Below are positions 6,165-14,846 of a stretch of 22,785 nt of DNA, one piece after another. The stretch lies in assembly GCA_964592475.1 (NCBI GenBank), contig CAZQEZ010000071.1, positions 1 through 22,785 on the forward strand. The letters are read 5' to 3'. A program made the position numbers and the translations under genes. The DNA comes from CAZQEZ01 sp964592475 (lineage in GTDB: Bacteria > Bacteroidota > Bacteroidia > Cytophagales > Cyclobacteriaceae). Position 1 is the first letter of the stretch; the number at the start of each line of letters is the position of its first letter. The notes below the pieces were generated by a model. The model made no database searches and was not told the origin of the DNA. It saw only the letters and a list, made by a program, of their open reading frames with translations.

Positions 6165-7160
6165 TCACTCCCCCATCTCAATCTCATCCAAAGTCAATAC
6201 TCTGGGCAAATCATATATTGCATTTACCTCCTCAGGTGTGTTAGCATTGTAAATAAACCGGGCCCATACCATGAACCAGGTCCAGCTCGGCTGACTTTCA
6301 AATAATTCCGCGGGAGGTAACGCACCACATTCACCAATGGCAATGGGTTTATCTCCGGCCAGGGCCAGCAGTTCGTCATGATGCGATTGTTTCCAATCAC
6401 CTTTGTACACATCGGTAGCCAGTACATCTACGTAATCCAAGCCAGGGAAAAACAGCTCATAAGCATAAGCGTTGTCATCTTCCCAGTCGCGAGGGGCATT
6501 GGGATTCCAAACCCAAACCAAATTTTTGAGCTGATGATGATCGGTAAAACGCTTGTACATCATTTTCCATAATTTTTTATAGCCATCCTCTCCTCGTTTA
6601 TTGCACCACCAAAACCAAATGCCATTCATCTCGTGGTAGGGTCGCCATAAAACAGGCACATTATTTTCTTCAAGTATTTTAAGATAATGTGCTACACTGT
6701 CTATATCTGCCATCCAGGTGTTATGAATAGCAGTACCGGGGGTAATAAGTTGTTGCCAGTCTTCGGCATGGATAGAATCGCGAAAATGGCCCATACTATC
6801 TGCGTAAGGCCGTGGCTGATGATACATCAAGGTGATGATACTTCCCTTTTGGTGCTGATCAATCGCTTCTTCGGTCATCAGCTTTCTAAACTTTTTACCT
6901 ATAAAATCAGAGCCCCAAATGGCTGGTAATTTACCGGTAATGGATTTTACACTGTCGTGCGATTCCGATAGGTCGTGACTATAATTGTGCTGGCCCGAAA
7001 GTGTTTTTTCTCCTTTGATAGCATATAGGTACTTAAGCAAATGATTAACTTCAGGAATAGATTCGGACACCACCGCCAGATCTTTTTCTTCTTGCTCACA
7101 GGCAAAAAGAAGAAAAGAGCCTATAAAAAAGGACAAAATGTAGTTAATAATTTTTTTCAT
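6165..7160 (-). CDS. Glycoside hydrolase family 26 lipoprotein (beta-mannanase type)
   Basis: GH26 enzymes are retaining endo-hydrolases, mostly beta-1,4-mannanases. The 331-residue protein begins with a lipoprotein signal ending SFLLFA-C (Cys21), followed by EQEEKD, so it should be membrane-anchored, possibly at the cell surface. The clan-A barrel carries the expected pair: acid/base Glu177 in WRPYHEMNG (172-180) and nucleophile Glu277 in IAIGECG (273-279). Other hallmarks are SGQHNY (55-60), ITLMYHQPRPYA (109-120) and VWVWNPN (215-221). No carbohydrate-binding module is attached. It diverges from an aldose 1-epimerase across 69 bases that contain a palindrome, and a broken isomerase-like gene follows it. 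A mannan substrate is inferred from the family; some GH26 members act on beta-1,3-xylan or mixed-linkage glucan. Confidence 0.88.
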   Translation of the reverse strand: MKKIINYILSFFIGSFLLFACEQEEKDLAVVSESIPEVNHLLKYLYAIKGEKTLSGQHNYSHDLSESHDSVKSITGKLPAIWGSDFIGKKFRKLMTEEAIDQHQKGSIITLMYHQPRPYADSMGHFRDSIHAEDWQQLITPGTAIHNTWMADIDSVAHYLKILEENNVPVLWRPYHEMNGIWFWWCNKRGEDGYKKLWKMMYKRFTDHHQLKNLVWVWNPNAPRDWEDDNAYAYELFFPGLDYVDVLATDVYKGDWKQSHHDELLALAGDKPIAIGECGALPPAELFESQPSWTWFMVWARFIYNANTPEEVNAIYDLPRVLTLDEIEMGE

Positions 7161-7203
7161 GTTGGTTTACTGTTGACGTTATCAATTTTTTTCATAAAAT
7201 TAG

Positions 7204-7218
7204 TTGTTAAATTAACAA
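7204..7218. promoter_or_regulatory. 15-bp perfect palindrome between GH26 and aldose epimerase genes
   Basis: TTGTTAAATTAACAA is a perfect odd-centred palindrome, with 7-bp arms around one A. It ends 11 bases before the epimerase ATG and lies 44 bases upstream of the GH26 start. A TTG at 7173-7175 followed after 19 bases by TAAAATTA is a weak promoter for the epimerase, which would put the palindrome near its transcription start. Operator function for the divergent sugar genes is inferred. Confidence 0.45.
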
Positions 7219-7229
7219 GCTCCTAAATT

Positions 7230-8390
7230 ATGAGTCGAAATATAATATTTGCAACAATAGTAATTCTTAACTGGCAATGCACCTCCAATACAAAAAAATC
7301 TGAAACTGAGAGTGTAACAGATTCTACAGTTACAGTAGAGGAAAAAGACTGGGGTTCGCTGGCTGACAAGCCGGTTAAGTTATACACGCTTACCAATGCG
7401 AATGGTGTTTCAGCCAAAATCACCAACTTTGGTGGAATTATCGTAAGTGTGATGGTACCCGATCAAAATGGCAAAATGGCAGATGTGGTACTTGGTTTCG
7501 ATACATTTGAAGATTATTTAAACAATAACAGGCCCTACTTTGGAGCTATAATTGGCCGCTACGCCAATAGAATTTATAAAGGAAAATTTACCATTGATGA
7601 TACTGAATATCAACTGGAAGTAAACTCGCCTCCTAACCATATTCACGGTGCATCTGCAGGCTTTGGTAAAGTAGTATGGCAAAGCGAATCATTTGAATCC
7701 GATGCCGGCCCCGGTGTACAGCTAAATTTTACAAGTCCCGACAGCGCCGGCGGCTTTCCGGGAGATTTGGCTGTAGAAGTTAAATACACACTTACCCACG
7801 ATGACGAGATCATGATAGAATATGAGGCAACTACTGATAAGCCTACTATTATTAACCTTACCAACCATAGTTATTTTAACCTTGCCGGACATGATTCGGG
7901 AACTATACTGGACCACACAATTAAAATAAACGCCAAGGAGATAACCCCAGTTAACGAAAATCTCATTCCTACCGGTGAGCTGATGGAAGTAGAAAATTCA
8001 CCTTTTGATTTGCGTGAATTTACAACCATAGGCGAATACATAAATCAAGAACATCCTCAGCTAGCTTTTGCCGGAGGTTTTGACCACAATTTTGTGCTTA
8101 GGGGTAATAAAGGTTCTCTGCGTAATGCAGCAGAAGTTAAAGAACCTACCACAGGACGAGTGCTCACTGTTCAAACCACTGAGCCGGGTATTCAATTTTA
8201 CGCCGGTAACTTTTTAGATGGTACCATAGGTAAAAATGGTGCCGTGTATGACTACAGGGAAGGATTTTGCCTGGAAGCTCAACATTATCCAAATTCACCA
8301 AACATAGAAAACTTTCCATCTGTAGTATTAAGACCTGACGATGTATATAAGCAAACTACCATTTATCGATTTTCTGTGGATATGGAATAG
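7230..8390 (+). CDS. Aldose 1-epimerase (galactose mutarotase), exported
   Basis: This enzyme interconverts the alpha and beta anomers of free aldoses such as galactose or glucose. The 386-residue protein shows the family motifs in order: NFGGIIVSVMVPD (66-78), GRYANRI (109-115), NHIHG with His139 (136-140), TNHSYFNLAG with catalytic His213 (211-220), FDHNFVL with Asp285 (284-290), and LEAQHYPNSPN with the catalytic base Glu349 (348-358). The N-terminus is a short hydrophobic segment ending in NWQ-Cys17 and then a Ser/Thr/Lys-rich linker to about residue 48. This suggests a periplasmic or anchored lipoprotein, although NWQC is a poor lipobox. It would act on sugars released outside the cytoplasm, fitting its position opposite GH26. 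Confidence 0.92.
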   Translation: MSRNIIFATIVILNWQCTSNTKKSETESVTDSTVTVEEKDWGSLADKPVKLYTLTNANGVSAKITNFGGIIVSVMVPDQNGKMADVVLGFDTFEDYLNNNRPYFGAIIGRYANRIYKGKFTIDDTEYQLEVNSPPNHIHGASAGFGKVVWQSESFESDAGPGVQLNFTSPDSAGGFPGDLAVEVKYTLTHDDEIMIEYEATTDKPTIINLTNHSYFNLAGHDSGTILDHTIKINAKEITPVNENLIPTGELMEVENSPFDLREFTTIGEYINQEHPQLAFAGGFDHNFVLRGNKGSLRNAAEVKEPTTGRVLTVQTTEPGIQFYAGNFLDGTIGKNGAVYDYREGFCLEAQHYPNSPNIENFPSVVLRPDDVYKQTTIYRFSVDME

Positions 8391-8430
8391 TTAAATTGGA
8401 ATTTGTAAGAGGAACAATTAAAGATAGAAA

Positions 8431-8517
8431 ATGAAGGTGAATTATTTATATTTATTTAGCCTCTCTATTGCTTTACCAAGAGGAGTTTACGCGGGCAAAA
8501 GCGTGGTAATTAAGTAG
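8431..8517 (+). other. 28-codon signal-peptide-like ORF, doubtful
   Basis: The frame from ATG 8431 to TAG 8515-8517 encodes MKVNYLYLFSLSIALPRGVY and then AGKSVVIK. It has a charged start, a hydrophobic core and a small-residue end like a signal peptide, but almost nothing after it. It abuts the convergent aspartate kinase stop with no gap. It may be the leftover 5' end of a lost exported gene, or chance. Confidence 0.2.
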
Positions 8518-9765
8518 TTACTGAACCACAATTTGATAGGTAGTCCTGGTTTTTTGCTCTACTAAAATAACCTTATCCTTACTTATCTGGTCTATGGTAG
8601 GTTGATCGAAATTTTTGATGGTTATTAAAGTCAGATTGCGGTTATATCTTATATCAAAATCATGTTGCAAATACTCCAAAAGTTGATCCAATTTGTTGGG
8701 GTAGTCATCAAAACATACTGTGAAACTCACTGCCGAATTTTGCATCATGCTTATTTTTATGTTGAGCTTATCAAGTATGTGAAAAATTACACTTAAATTT
8801 TTTTCATTGATAAAATCCAGATCTTGCATTTTGAAGGTTATCAGCGTTTGGCCTGTTTTGAAAATAATGGCAGGAACCAAATTTTGAAGTTCGCAATGAT
8901 GAATGGTAGTGCCCTCTGCTTTAGGATGATCGAAAGAACGAACCAATAATGGAATATTCTTATCAGCCAATGGCTTTATGGTTTTAGGATGAATTACCGA
9001 AGCTCCATAATAGGTCATTTCGGCAGCTTCCTGGTAAGATAGCACCTTGTATTTGATAGTATCATTGATCATTTTGGGATCCGCGTTCAATACTCCGGGT
9101 ACGTCTTTCCATATGGTAAGAGACTCTGCATCTAATGCATTGGCTAGAATAGCAGCTGTAAAATCTGAGCCTTCGCGACCAAGGGTGCTGGTAAATCCAC
9201 TCATTGTACCACCAATAAAACCCTGAGTGATCACTGCAGTAGAATGCAAATGGTTTTTTAGGTTGCCTATCCTCTCTTTAGTATGAGGCCAGTTAATTTT
9301 GGCTTCTCTAAAATCTTCGTTGGTACGAATGTATTGCCTGGCATCCAGCCACTCCATATTTATTTTCTTAGATTGCAAATAAGCTGCTACTATTCTTGAT
9401 GATATTAATTCACCAAAACTTATTACCTGGTCATATTTCTGATTGTGAGAAGCGTGCTTTCGCTCGATTGTTTCAACCAATTTTTCAAAGCTAAGGTCAA
9501 CTTTTTGATAAATTTGATTTTGCTTATTTGGAATTAAAACATTAATAATATCGAGGTGATAGTTTTTTAGCGCTAGCAACTTCTCATTATAAGCTTCAGA
9601 TTTACTTTTCATGTTTAATATCTCTTCCAGCGCGTTGGTTGTTTTGCCCATTGCCGAAACAACTACTACTAGAGGTTCGTGAGAATAGCTGGCAATAATA
9701 TTGGCCATATTAATTACAGCCCGGGCATTTCTAATGGAAGCACCTCCAAATTTAAAAACCTTCAT
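8518..9765 (-). CDS. lysC: Aspartate kinase (monofunctional, ACT domains)
   Basis: Aspartate kinase phosphorylates L-aspartate, the first step to lysine (via diaminopimelate), threonine and methionine. The 415-residue protein has the amino-acid-kinase fold with KFGGASI at residues 5-11 (Ala where many enzymes have Thr), SFGELISSRI at 116-125, TLGREGSDFTAA at 194-205 and WKDVPGVLNADPKMI at 219-233. The region from about 305 holds the regulatory ACT repeats, including the SVIFHILDKLNIKISMMQNS segment (325-344). The C-terminus is compact, so the second ACT unit is short. No homoserine dehydrogenase is fused. Feedback by lysine or threonine is expected from the family but cannot be read from sequence. 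It follows the DUF5606 gene by 11 bases, so the two are probably co-transcribed. The lysC symbol is by type. Confidence 0.92.
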   Translation of the reverse strand: MKVFKFGGASIRNARAVINMANIIASYSHEPLVVVVSAMGKTTNALEEILNMKSKSEAYNEKLLALKNYHLDIINVLIPNKQNQIYQKVDLSFEKLVETIERKHASHNQKYDQVISFGELISSRIVAAYLQSKKINMEWLDARQYIRTNEDFREAKINWPHTKERIGNLKNHLHSTAVITQGFIGGTMSGFTSTLGREGSDFTAAILANALDAESLTIWKDVPGVLNADPKMINDTIKYKVLSYQEAAEMTYYGASVIHPKTIKPLADKNIPLLVRSFDHPKAEGTTIHHCELQNLVPAIIFKTGQTLITFKMQDLDFINEKNLSVIFHILDKLNIKISMMQNSAVSFTVCFDDYPNKLDQLLEYLQHDFDIRYNRNLTLITIKNFDQPTIDQISKDKVILVEQKTRTTYQIVVQ

Positions 9766-9776
9766 TCAAAGCTGGT

Positions 9777-10322
9777 TTATTTGCTTTTTGCTTTTTTTTC
9801 AGCTGGTTTGGCTTGTTTTTCCTCTACAGGTTTCGTTTTTTCTGCTACTGGCTCTCCTGATTTAGTTTCTTTTGAAGCTTCTTCTTCTTTATCAGTATCT
9901 TTTGCTGTATTTTCTTCTTGAAGCTCTTGCTCAAAAATTTCAGGATGGTATTTAACCAAAATGTGATACCAGGTAACTATTTTTTTAATATCGCTTGCAT
10001 ACACTTTTTCTTTATCATACTCAGGCACCAAGTGCTCAATAAAAGCTGTCAATTCCTGAGTAGATGAGCTGGAGGTAAGACCGGTATCATCTTTAAATTC
10101 TTCATATATTTTTAGCATCACCTCTTTTAGCGGTATTGCTCCTTCAGAGGTATTGGTATACAGGGATATTTCTTCCAATATTGATATCCTGTTGCTAGCG
10201 CTAGCTACCATTTTCTTTTTATTTTCATCAATGCTTTCTACTATTATACCTGATCGGGTAGGCTTTATCACTTTAAAGAGGCCGCCTTTTCCGGATATAG
10301 CTGCAAAATCTTTCAATTCCAT
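9777..10322 (-). CDS. DUF5606 domain protein
   Basis: The 181-residue product matches the DUF5606 family, which I know only from Bacteroidota and whose function is unknown to me. Residues 1-60 form a compact strand-rich part (LKDFAAISGKGGLFKVIKPT, then IIVESIDENKKK and ISILEEISLYT) that looks like a small SH3-like barrel. Residues 65-135 are mostly helical, with DIKKIVTWYHILVKYHP near 111-127. From about 133 to the end is a charged, low-complexity tail rich in Lys, Glu, Ala and Pro, probably disordered. No signal peptide or membrane helix is seen. It is the first gene of a two-gene unit with aspartate kinase, 11 bases apart. The family call is fairly sure; any role would be a guess. Confidence 0.75.
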   Translation of the reverse strand: MELKDFAAISGKGGLFKVIKPTRSGIIVESIDENKKKMVASASNRISILEEISLYTNTSEGAIPLKEVMLKIYEEFKDDTGLTSSSSTQELTAFIEHLVPEYDKEKVYASDIKKIVTWYHILVKYHPEIFEQELQEENTAKDTDKEEEASKETKSGEPVAEKTKPVEEKQAKPAEKKAKSK

Positions 10323-10434
10323 AAATTATGTCTTTATTTTTTAATTATATGCAAGTTTATTTGTTTTACTTTTAATAGTGAAAAATATGATAGCAAAGAT
10401 TGTGCAATAATTTTTTTCTTACAGCTATCTACAA

Positions 10435-10463
10435 AAATGGCCGACTTAATCAGCCAGCCATTT
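10435..10463 (-). terminator. Possible terminator downstream of ahcY
   Basis: Read on the minus strand, AAATGGC (10463-10457) pairs with GCCATTT (10441-10435) around a 15-base loop and is followed by TTG. It is the only GC-containing hairpin I see between ahcY and DUF5606, but it stands about 150 bases after the ahcY stop and its U-run is short. Confidence 0.3.
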
Positions 10464-10613
10464 ATATATCCAAAAGCTTATCTTACTTTCAATAAATATT
10501 TAATCGTTTGCCATACAATTTCGTAACTCATGGCTCAAGCTTTGCCTGTGAAGTACGGTACCTGATAGCAAATGATAAATGATTCAATCATTTAAATTGA
10601 TAACATTTGATCA

Positions 10614-11921
10614 TTAATACCTGTAATATTCAGGCTTAAAAGGACCTTTAACTTCTACACCAATATACTCAGCTTGTTCAGGAGATAATTGATCAAGCTC
10701 CACTCCTAACTTTGCTAAATGTAGACTGGCTACTTTTTCATCCAAATGCTTTGGCAACATGTAAACAGCATTTTCGTATTTGTCACCTGACTTGTACAAT
10801 TCAATTTGAGCCAGTACCTGGTTAGTAAATGAGTTAGACATTACGAAAGAAGGGTGACCCATACCACAACCAAGGTTTACTAGTCTACCTTCGGCCAATA
10901 AGATTATGTCCTTACCATCTATATTGTACCGGTCTACTTGAGGCTTAATTACATCTTTGGTATCACCAAAGTTATTATTTAACCAGGCAACATCAATTTC
11001 ATTATCAAAGTGACCTATGTTACATACAATCACTTTATCCTTCATGTTGCGGAAATGCTTTTCACTGATGATATTCATGTTTCCAGTAGCTGTAACTACT
11101 ATGTCAGCTTCTTTTACCGCATCTTCCATCTTTTTCACTGCAAAACCGTCCATAGCTGCTTGTAATGCACAAATGGGATCAATTTCAGACACTGTCACTT
11201 GTACACCATTGGCACTCAACGAACGAGCTGAACCTTTACCTACATCACCAAAGCCGGCAACAACCGCTTTTTTACCGGCCAGCATCACGTCAGTAGCTCT
11301 TCTGATAGAGTCTACCAATGATTCTTTACAGCCATAAAGGTTGTCAAATTTTGATTTGGTTACTGAGTCATTTACATTGATAGCAGGAACCGGTAAAGTT
11401 CCGTTTTTCATTCTTTGATAAAGACGATGTACACCAGTAGTAGTTTCTTCAGATATTCCATATAGATCTTTGGTGAATTCCGGATACTTGTCAAGCACCA
11501 TATTAGTAAGATCGCCACCATCGTCTAATATCAAATTAAGTGGCTGCTTATCATCACCGAAAAATAATGTTTGCTCAACACACCAATCATATTCTTCTTC
11601 TGTCATGCCTTTCCAGGCAAATACAGGGGTGCCGGAAGCAGCTATCGCTGCAGCAGCGTGATCCTGAGTAGAAAAAATATTACAAGAAGACCAACGCACA
11701 TCAGCGCCAAGCTCTACTAAGGTTTCTATCAAAACGGCAGTTTGAATTGTCATGTGCAAACAACCTGCTACACGAGCACCTTTAAGCGGCTTGCTTTCGC
11801 CATATTCTTCTCTTAATGCCATTAGGCCAGGCATTTCAGCTTCAGCAAGTGTAATTTCTTTGCGGCCCCAGTCGGCCAGCGCAATGTCTTTTACTTTGTA
11901 ATCCATTACTTTTGTTTCCAT
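10614..11921 (-). CDS. ahcY: Adenosylhomocysteinase (S-adenosyl-L-homocysteine hydrolase)
   Basis: AhcY splits S-adenosylhomocysteine into adenosine and homocysteine, using tightly bound NAD, and relieves product inhibition of methyltransferases. The 435-residue cytoplasmic protein has HMT at 56-58, the substrate site SCNIFSTQDHAAAA at 79-92, DDGGD at 133-137, the NAD-binding loop GFGDVGKG at 223-230, NIGHFDNEID at 301-310, and the characteristic C-terminal KPEYYRY (429-435) whose Lys and Tyr reach into the partner subunit's cofactor site. Length and motifs are fully typical. It is apparently monocistronic, with 291 bases to the next gene downstream and a divergent small membrane protein upstream. 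I see no riboswitch-like structure in the leader. Confidence 0.97.
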   Translation of the reverse strand: METKVMDYKVKDIALADWGRKEITLAEAEMPGLMALREEYGESKPLKGARVAGCLHMTIQTAVLIETLVELGADVRWSSCNIFSTQDHAAAAIAASGTPVFAWKGMTEEEYDWCVEQTLFFGDDKQPLNLILDDGGDLTNMVLDKYPEFTKDLYGISEETTTGVHRLYQRMKNGTLPVPAINVNDSVTKSKFDNLYGCKESLVDSIRRATDVMLAGKKAVVAGFGDVGKGSARSLSANGVQVTVSEIDPICALQAAMDGFAVKKMEDAVKEADIVVTATGNMNIISEKHFRNMKDKVIVCNIGHFDNEIDVAWLNNNFGDTKDVIKPQVDRYNIDGKDIILLAEGRLVNLGCGMGHPSFVMSNSFTNQVLAQIELYKSGDKYENAVYMLPKHLDEKVASLHLAKLGVELDQLSPEQAEYIGVEVKGPFKPEYYRY

Positions 11922-11965
11922 TCTTTATTGTTTTGAATGTTCAAAAATTAGAAATAAATAAGTTG

Positions 11966-11973
11966 CAAAATTA
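11966..11973 (-). promoter_or_regulatory. Putative -7 promoter box of ahcY
   Basis: On the minus strand TAATTTTG (followed by CAAC) matches TAnnTTTG, 44 bases upstream of the ahcY ATG. No clear TTG stands at the -33 position, so this is a partial match in an AT-rich spacer. Confidence 0.33.
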
Positions 11974-12195
11974 AGATAAAAGAACCATTAAACTTAATTG
12001 GATGCCAATTTTGTTTAAATACAGATAAAAAAATTTTAAATTATTTCCTGCTTTTTCATTAATTGATTCCTATTTATCTTAAAAAATTGTAAAAATTTAA
12101 CAATTGGGTATTGTGTTATTCTTAATATTCTCGTTTATTTACAAATATTTTTTGTTGCAGTGCAAAAAAAACCAAATTTAAACACACTGCCTATC

Positions 12196-12663
12196 ATGAA
12201 AACAGAAGCACATTTTTTGCCTCCCAGCGTTAATTTATTTATTAAATGTCTGTTATTATTTTTCCCGGTTTTTTGTCTAATTCATGTCATTATTAGTTTA
12301 ATTATTTATCAAACCATTATGTTTGAATGGCAAACTCTTTTACAATTATTGCTATTTGCAGTAGGTATAAGCTTAATTCCTACCCTGGCCAGCAGGCAAA
12401 TGAAACTGGTGGTCACTTATTTGCAAAAACGTGAGCCCGTGCAGGCCTGGTTAATGGAGTATTTTAATCAAAGGGACTGGCAAATGAATAAAACCAGCGA
12501 ACTATTGATGGAGTTTCAATCTAAAAGTAAATTTTACAGACTATTGCAATTAGATAAAACATTTATATCTTTTCAAAATCATGAAGTAATTATCAAAGGC
12601 CCTTACCGAATTATTGACGATGTATATTCAAGGTTGAAATTTGAACAACATGATTTTGAATGA
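12196..12663 (+). CDS. Two-helix membrane protein of unknown function
   Basis: I do not recognise a named family. Starting at ATG 12196 the product has 155 residues; an in-frame GTG at 12160 would add 12. Two hydrophobic helices, about residues 14-38 and 46-66, form a hairpin with both ends on the same side. A soluble domain of about 85 residues follows, with alternating strands (KFYRLLQLDKTFISFQNHEV at 112-131, VIIKGPYRIIDDVYSRL at 131-147). The layout of helical hairpin plus small beta-rich domain resembles bacterial PH-like membrane proteins, but this is shape only. It diverges from ahcY over a 238-274 base AT-rich spacer and converges with feoB, ending 20 bases from it. Confidence 0.7.
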   Translation: MKTEAHFLPPSVNLFIKCLLLFFPVFCLIHVIISLIIYQTIMFEWQTLLQLLLFAVGISLIPTLASRQMKLVVTYLQKREPVQAWLMEYFNQRDWQMNKTSELLMEFQSKSKFYRLLQLDKTFISFQNHEVIIKGPYRIIDDVYSRLKFEQHDFE

Positions 12664-12683
12664 ATAATTAATTGAATCTTTGG

Positions 12684-14846
12684 CTATTTCATCAAATTGT
12701 AAACAAGATAAGCTGAGCCGTAAGCCAATGCAGTAAGATATATTAATTGTAAGATTGGCCACTTCCAGCTTTTAGTTTCCCTTTTAACCACTGCCAGTGT
12801 GCTCATGCACTGCATGGCAAATGCATAAAAAACCAATAAAGAAAAAGCAAGTGCAGGAGTATACATTTTTTCTCCTGTTTCAGGATTGATCTCGTTTTTT
12901 AGGCGTGCTTTTATTGTATTATCGCTTTCTTCCCAGTCTGCACCAATGCTATAAATAGTAGCCATAGTACCTACAAATACCTCTCGGGCGGCGAACGAAG
13001 TAATTAAAGCAATCCCTATTTTCCAATCATAGCCCAACGGCTTTATCACGGGTTCAATAAATTTACCAAAATGACCGGCATAAGAATGTTCCAGTTTGTA
13101 TGATTCAACTTTGGACTCGAAATTTTCCGGTTGTACTTGGCCCGCGGTAATCATTGCTTGTACCTGCTCTTCTGCTTTAGCCATTTCATCGGATGGGCCA
13201 TAAGATGCCAAAACCCACAAAATAATACTAATGGCCAATATAATCTTTCCAGCTTCCAAAACAAACGTTTTACTTTTTTCATAAATGGTAAAACCAACAT
13301 TTTTCCAGCGAGGCATTTTGTAGGTGGGTAGCTCCATGATAAAATATGATCGATCGCGAGCTTTTACTAATAATTTGAATAAGGCCGCGGAAAGTATGGC
13401 AGCTATAAATCCAAGGGCGTATAAAGCCAGTAGCACTAGCCCTTGCAAATTTACAAATCCAAGTAAGTATTTTTGTGGTACCACAAGGGCTATCAAAATT
13501 GTATAAACCGGTATGCGAGCAGAACAGCTCATTAAAGGAGTTACAAAAATTGTAATGATCCGATCTTTCCAATTTTCTATGTTGCGGGTAGCCATAATAG
13601 CTGGTATTGCACACGCTACGCCAGAAATAAGAGGAACTACGCTTTTGCCGCTAAGGCCAAACTTGCGCATGATCTTATCCATTAAGAAAACCACCCGAGA
13701 CATGTACCCCGATTCTTCCAATAAAGATATAAAGGTGAAAAGCAGGGCAATTTGGGGAATAAATATTAATATGCCCGCCATACCGGGTATTATACCTTCC
13801 GTAACAAGACTCGACAGCGGCCCGGCCGGTAAAACCCCTTCAAGCCAGGCAGCCAAATTGCTAAAGGTAAGATCAATCAAGTCCATGGGTACCGCCGCCC
13901 AGGCAAAAATAGCTTGGAAAATTAGAAATAATATCCCAACGAAGATCAGGTATCCCCAATACTTATGCGTAACAATCTTATCTATTTTGCGGGTAATGGA
14001 ATCTTTTGGCGGTGCTTTTTTTTCTACGATTGATTGCCACACCAAGTCATTAATTACTTTATACCTTTTGATAGTCTCCTTGGCCTGATAATCTTTATCA
14101 TCAAAATTATACTTTTGCCTGATGGAGGCTATAGTTCTTTTGTCTTGATCGGCAACGTGGTTACTGTATTCCGCTTGCTGGACTAGTAGCCAGGCCCGAT
14201 AGTTGTTTTTTATTTTAAATGTTTCTTTTATTTCATTAATAATTTGTGGCGCCAGGTCAGCTACATCATAGGCCACTTTAAACTTTTGCTTCAAGGCGAG
14301 ATTGATACTGGCTTTTAAATCGTTTATACCTTTACCAGTGCGTGCATTAATGGCAACTACCGGTACTTCAAAAAAACGAGCAAATTTTCCAATATCAAAT
14401 TGTACACCTACTTTTTGGGCCAGATCTACCATGTTAAATGCTAGAATAACCGGAATGCCAAGATCACGAATTTGGGTAAACAGAAGAAGGTTGCGTCTTA
14501 TGTTGGAAACATCTACCACTACAATTGCCAAATCAGGATAATCGTCACCTTCAGGATTTGACAATACGTCAAAAACAATTCGCTCGTCTAAGGATCGAGG
14601 ATAAATGCTATAAGTACCGGGTAAATCAATTACTTCTGCTTTGGTATTTTCATATTTGAAGTATCCACTTTTTTTATCTACGGTTACCCCTGGAAAATTA
14701 CCAATACTTTGATTTAAACCGGTAAGATGATTGAATAAAGAGGATTTGCCGGAATTAGGATTTCCCAGTAAAGCGATTTTCAATTTTTTGGTATCAAAAA
14801 TCTTTCTTTCATCTTCTTTATCTAATGGTAATAGTTGCTGCTTCAT
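12684..14846 (-). CDS. feoB: Ferrous iron transport protein B
   Basis: FeoB is the inner-membrane Fe(II) importer driven by, or regulated through, an N-terminal GTPase. The 720-residue protein has the G-protein motifs GNPNSGKSS (28-36), GVTV (53-56), DLPGTY (74-79) and NMVD (138-141). A helical GDI-like spacer follows to about 285. The polytopic domain has the two Gate motifs: GLSGKSVVPLISGVACAIPA (397-416, with Cys412) and PLMSCSARIPVY (437-448, with Cys441). The C-terminus ends in membrane helices without a FeoC-like extension. The start overlaps the feoA end by 29 bases, so translation is probably coupled. No Fur-box-like sequence is obvious upstream of feoA. Confidence 0.96.
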   Translation of the reverse strand: MKQQLLPLDKEDERKIFDTKKLKIALLGNPNSGKSSLFNHLTGLNQSIGNFPGVTVDKKSGYFKYENTKAEVIDLPGTYSIYPRSLDERIVFDVLSNPEGDDYPDLAIVVVDVSNIRRNLLLFTQIRDLGIPVILAFNMVDLAQKVGVQFDIGKFARFFEVPVVAINARTGKGINDLKASINLALKQKFKVAYDVADLAPQIINEIKETFKIKNNYRAWLLVQQAEYSNHVADQDKRTIASIRQKYNFDDKDYQAKETIKRYKVINDLVWQSIVEKKAPPKDSITRKIDKIVTHKYWGYLIFVGILFLIFQAIFAWAAVPMDLIDLTFSNLAAWLEGVLPAGPLSSLVTEGIIPGMAGILIFIPQIALLFTFISLLEESGYMSRVVFLMDKIMRKFGLSGKSVVPLISGVACAIPAIMATRNIENWKDRIITIFVTPLMSCSARIPVYTILIALVVPQKYLLGFVNLQGLVLLALYALGFIAAILSAALFKLLVKARDRSYFIMELPTYKMPRWKNVGFTIYEKSKTFVLEAGKIILAISIILWVLASYGPSDEMAKAEEQVQAMITAGQVQPENFESKVESYKLEHSYAGHFGKFIEPVIKPLGYDWKIGIALITSFAAREVFVGTMATIYSIGADWEESDNTIKARLKNEINPETGEKMYTPALAFSLLVFYAFAMQCMSTLAVVKRETKSWKWPILQLIYLTALAYGSAYLVYNLMK

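Noticed and set aside
5951..6244. 97-codon plus-strand frame between DUF721 and GH26
   Set aside because: It runs antisense through both the isomerase-like relic and the end of GH26, and lacks recognisable features.
10577..10593. AAATGAT-TCA-ATCATTT hairpin after ahcY
   Set aside because: Perfect 7-bp arms but very AT-rich, without a T-run. Such dyads are expected by chance in this spacer, so it was not called a terminator.
11922..12159. Riboswitch (SAM or SAH type) in the ahcY leader
   Set aside because: The spacer is almost entirely A and T, with no GC-containing conserved helices that such RNAs need.
13513..14088. 191-codon plus-strand frame opposite feoB
   Set aside because: Antisense shadow of the conserved FeoB membrane domain; composition and lack of motifs argue against a gene.
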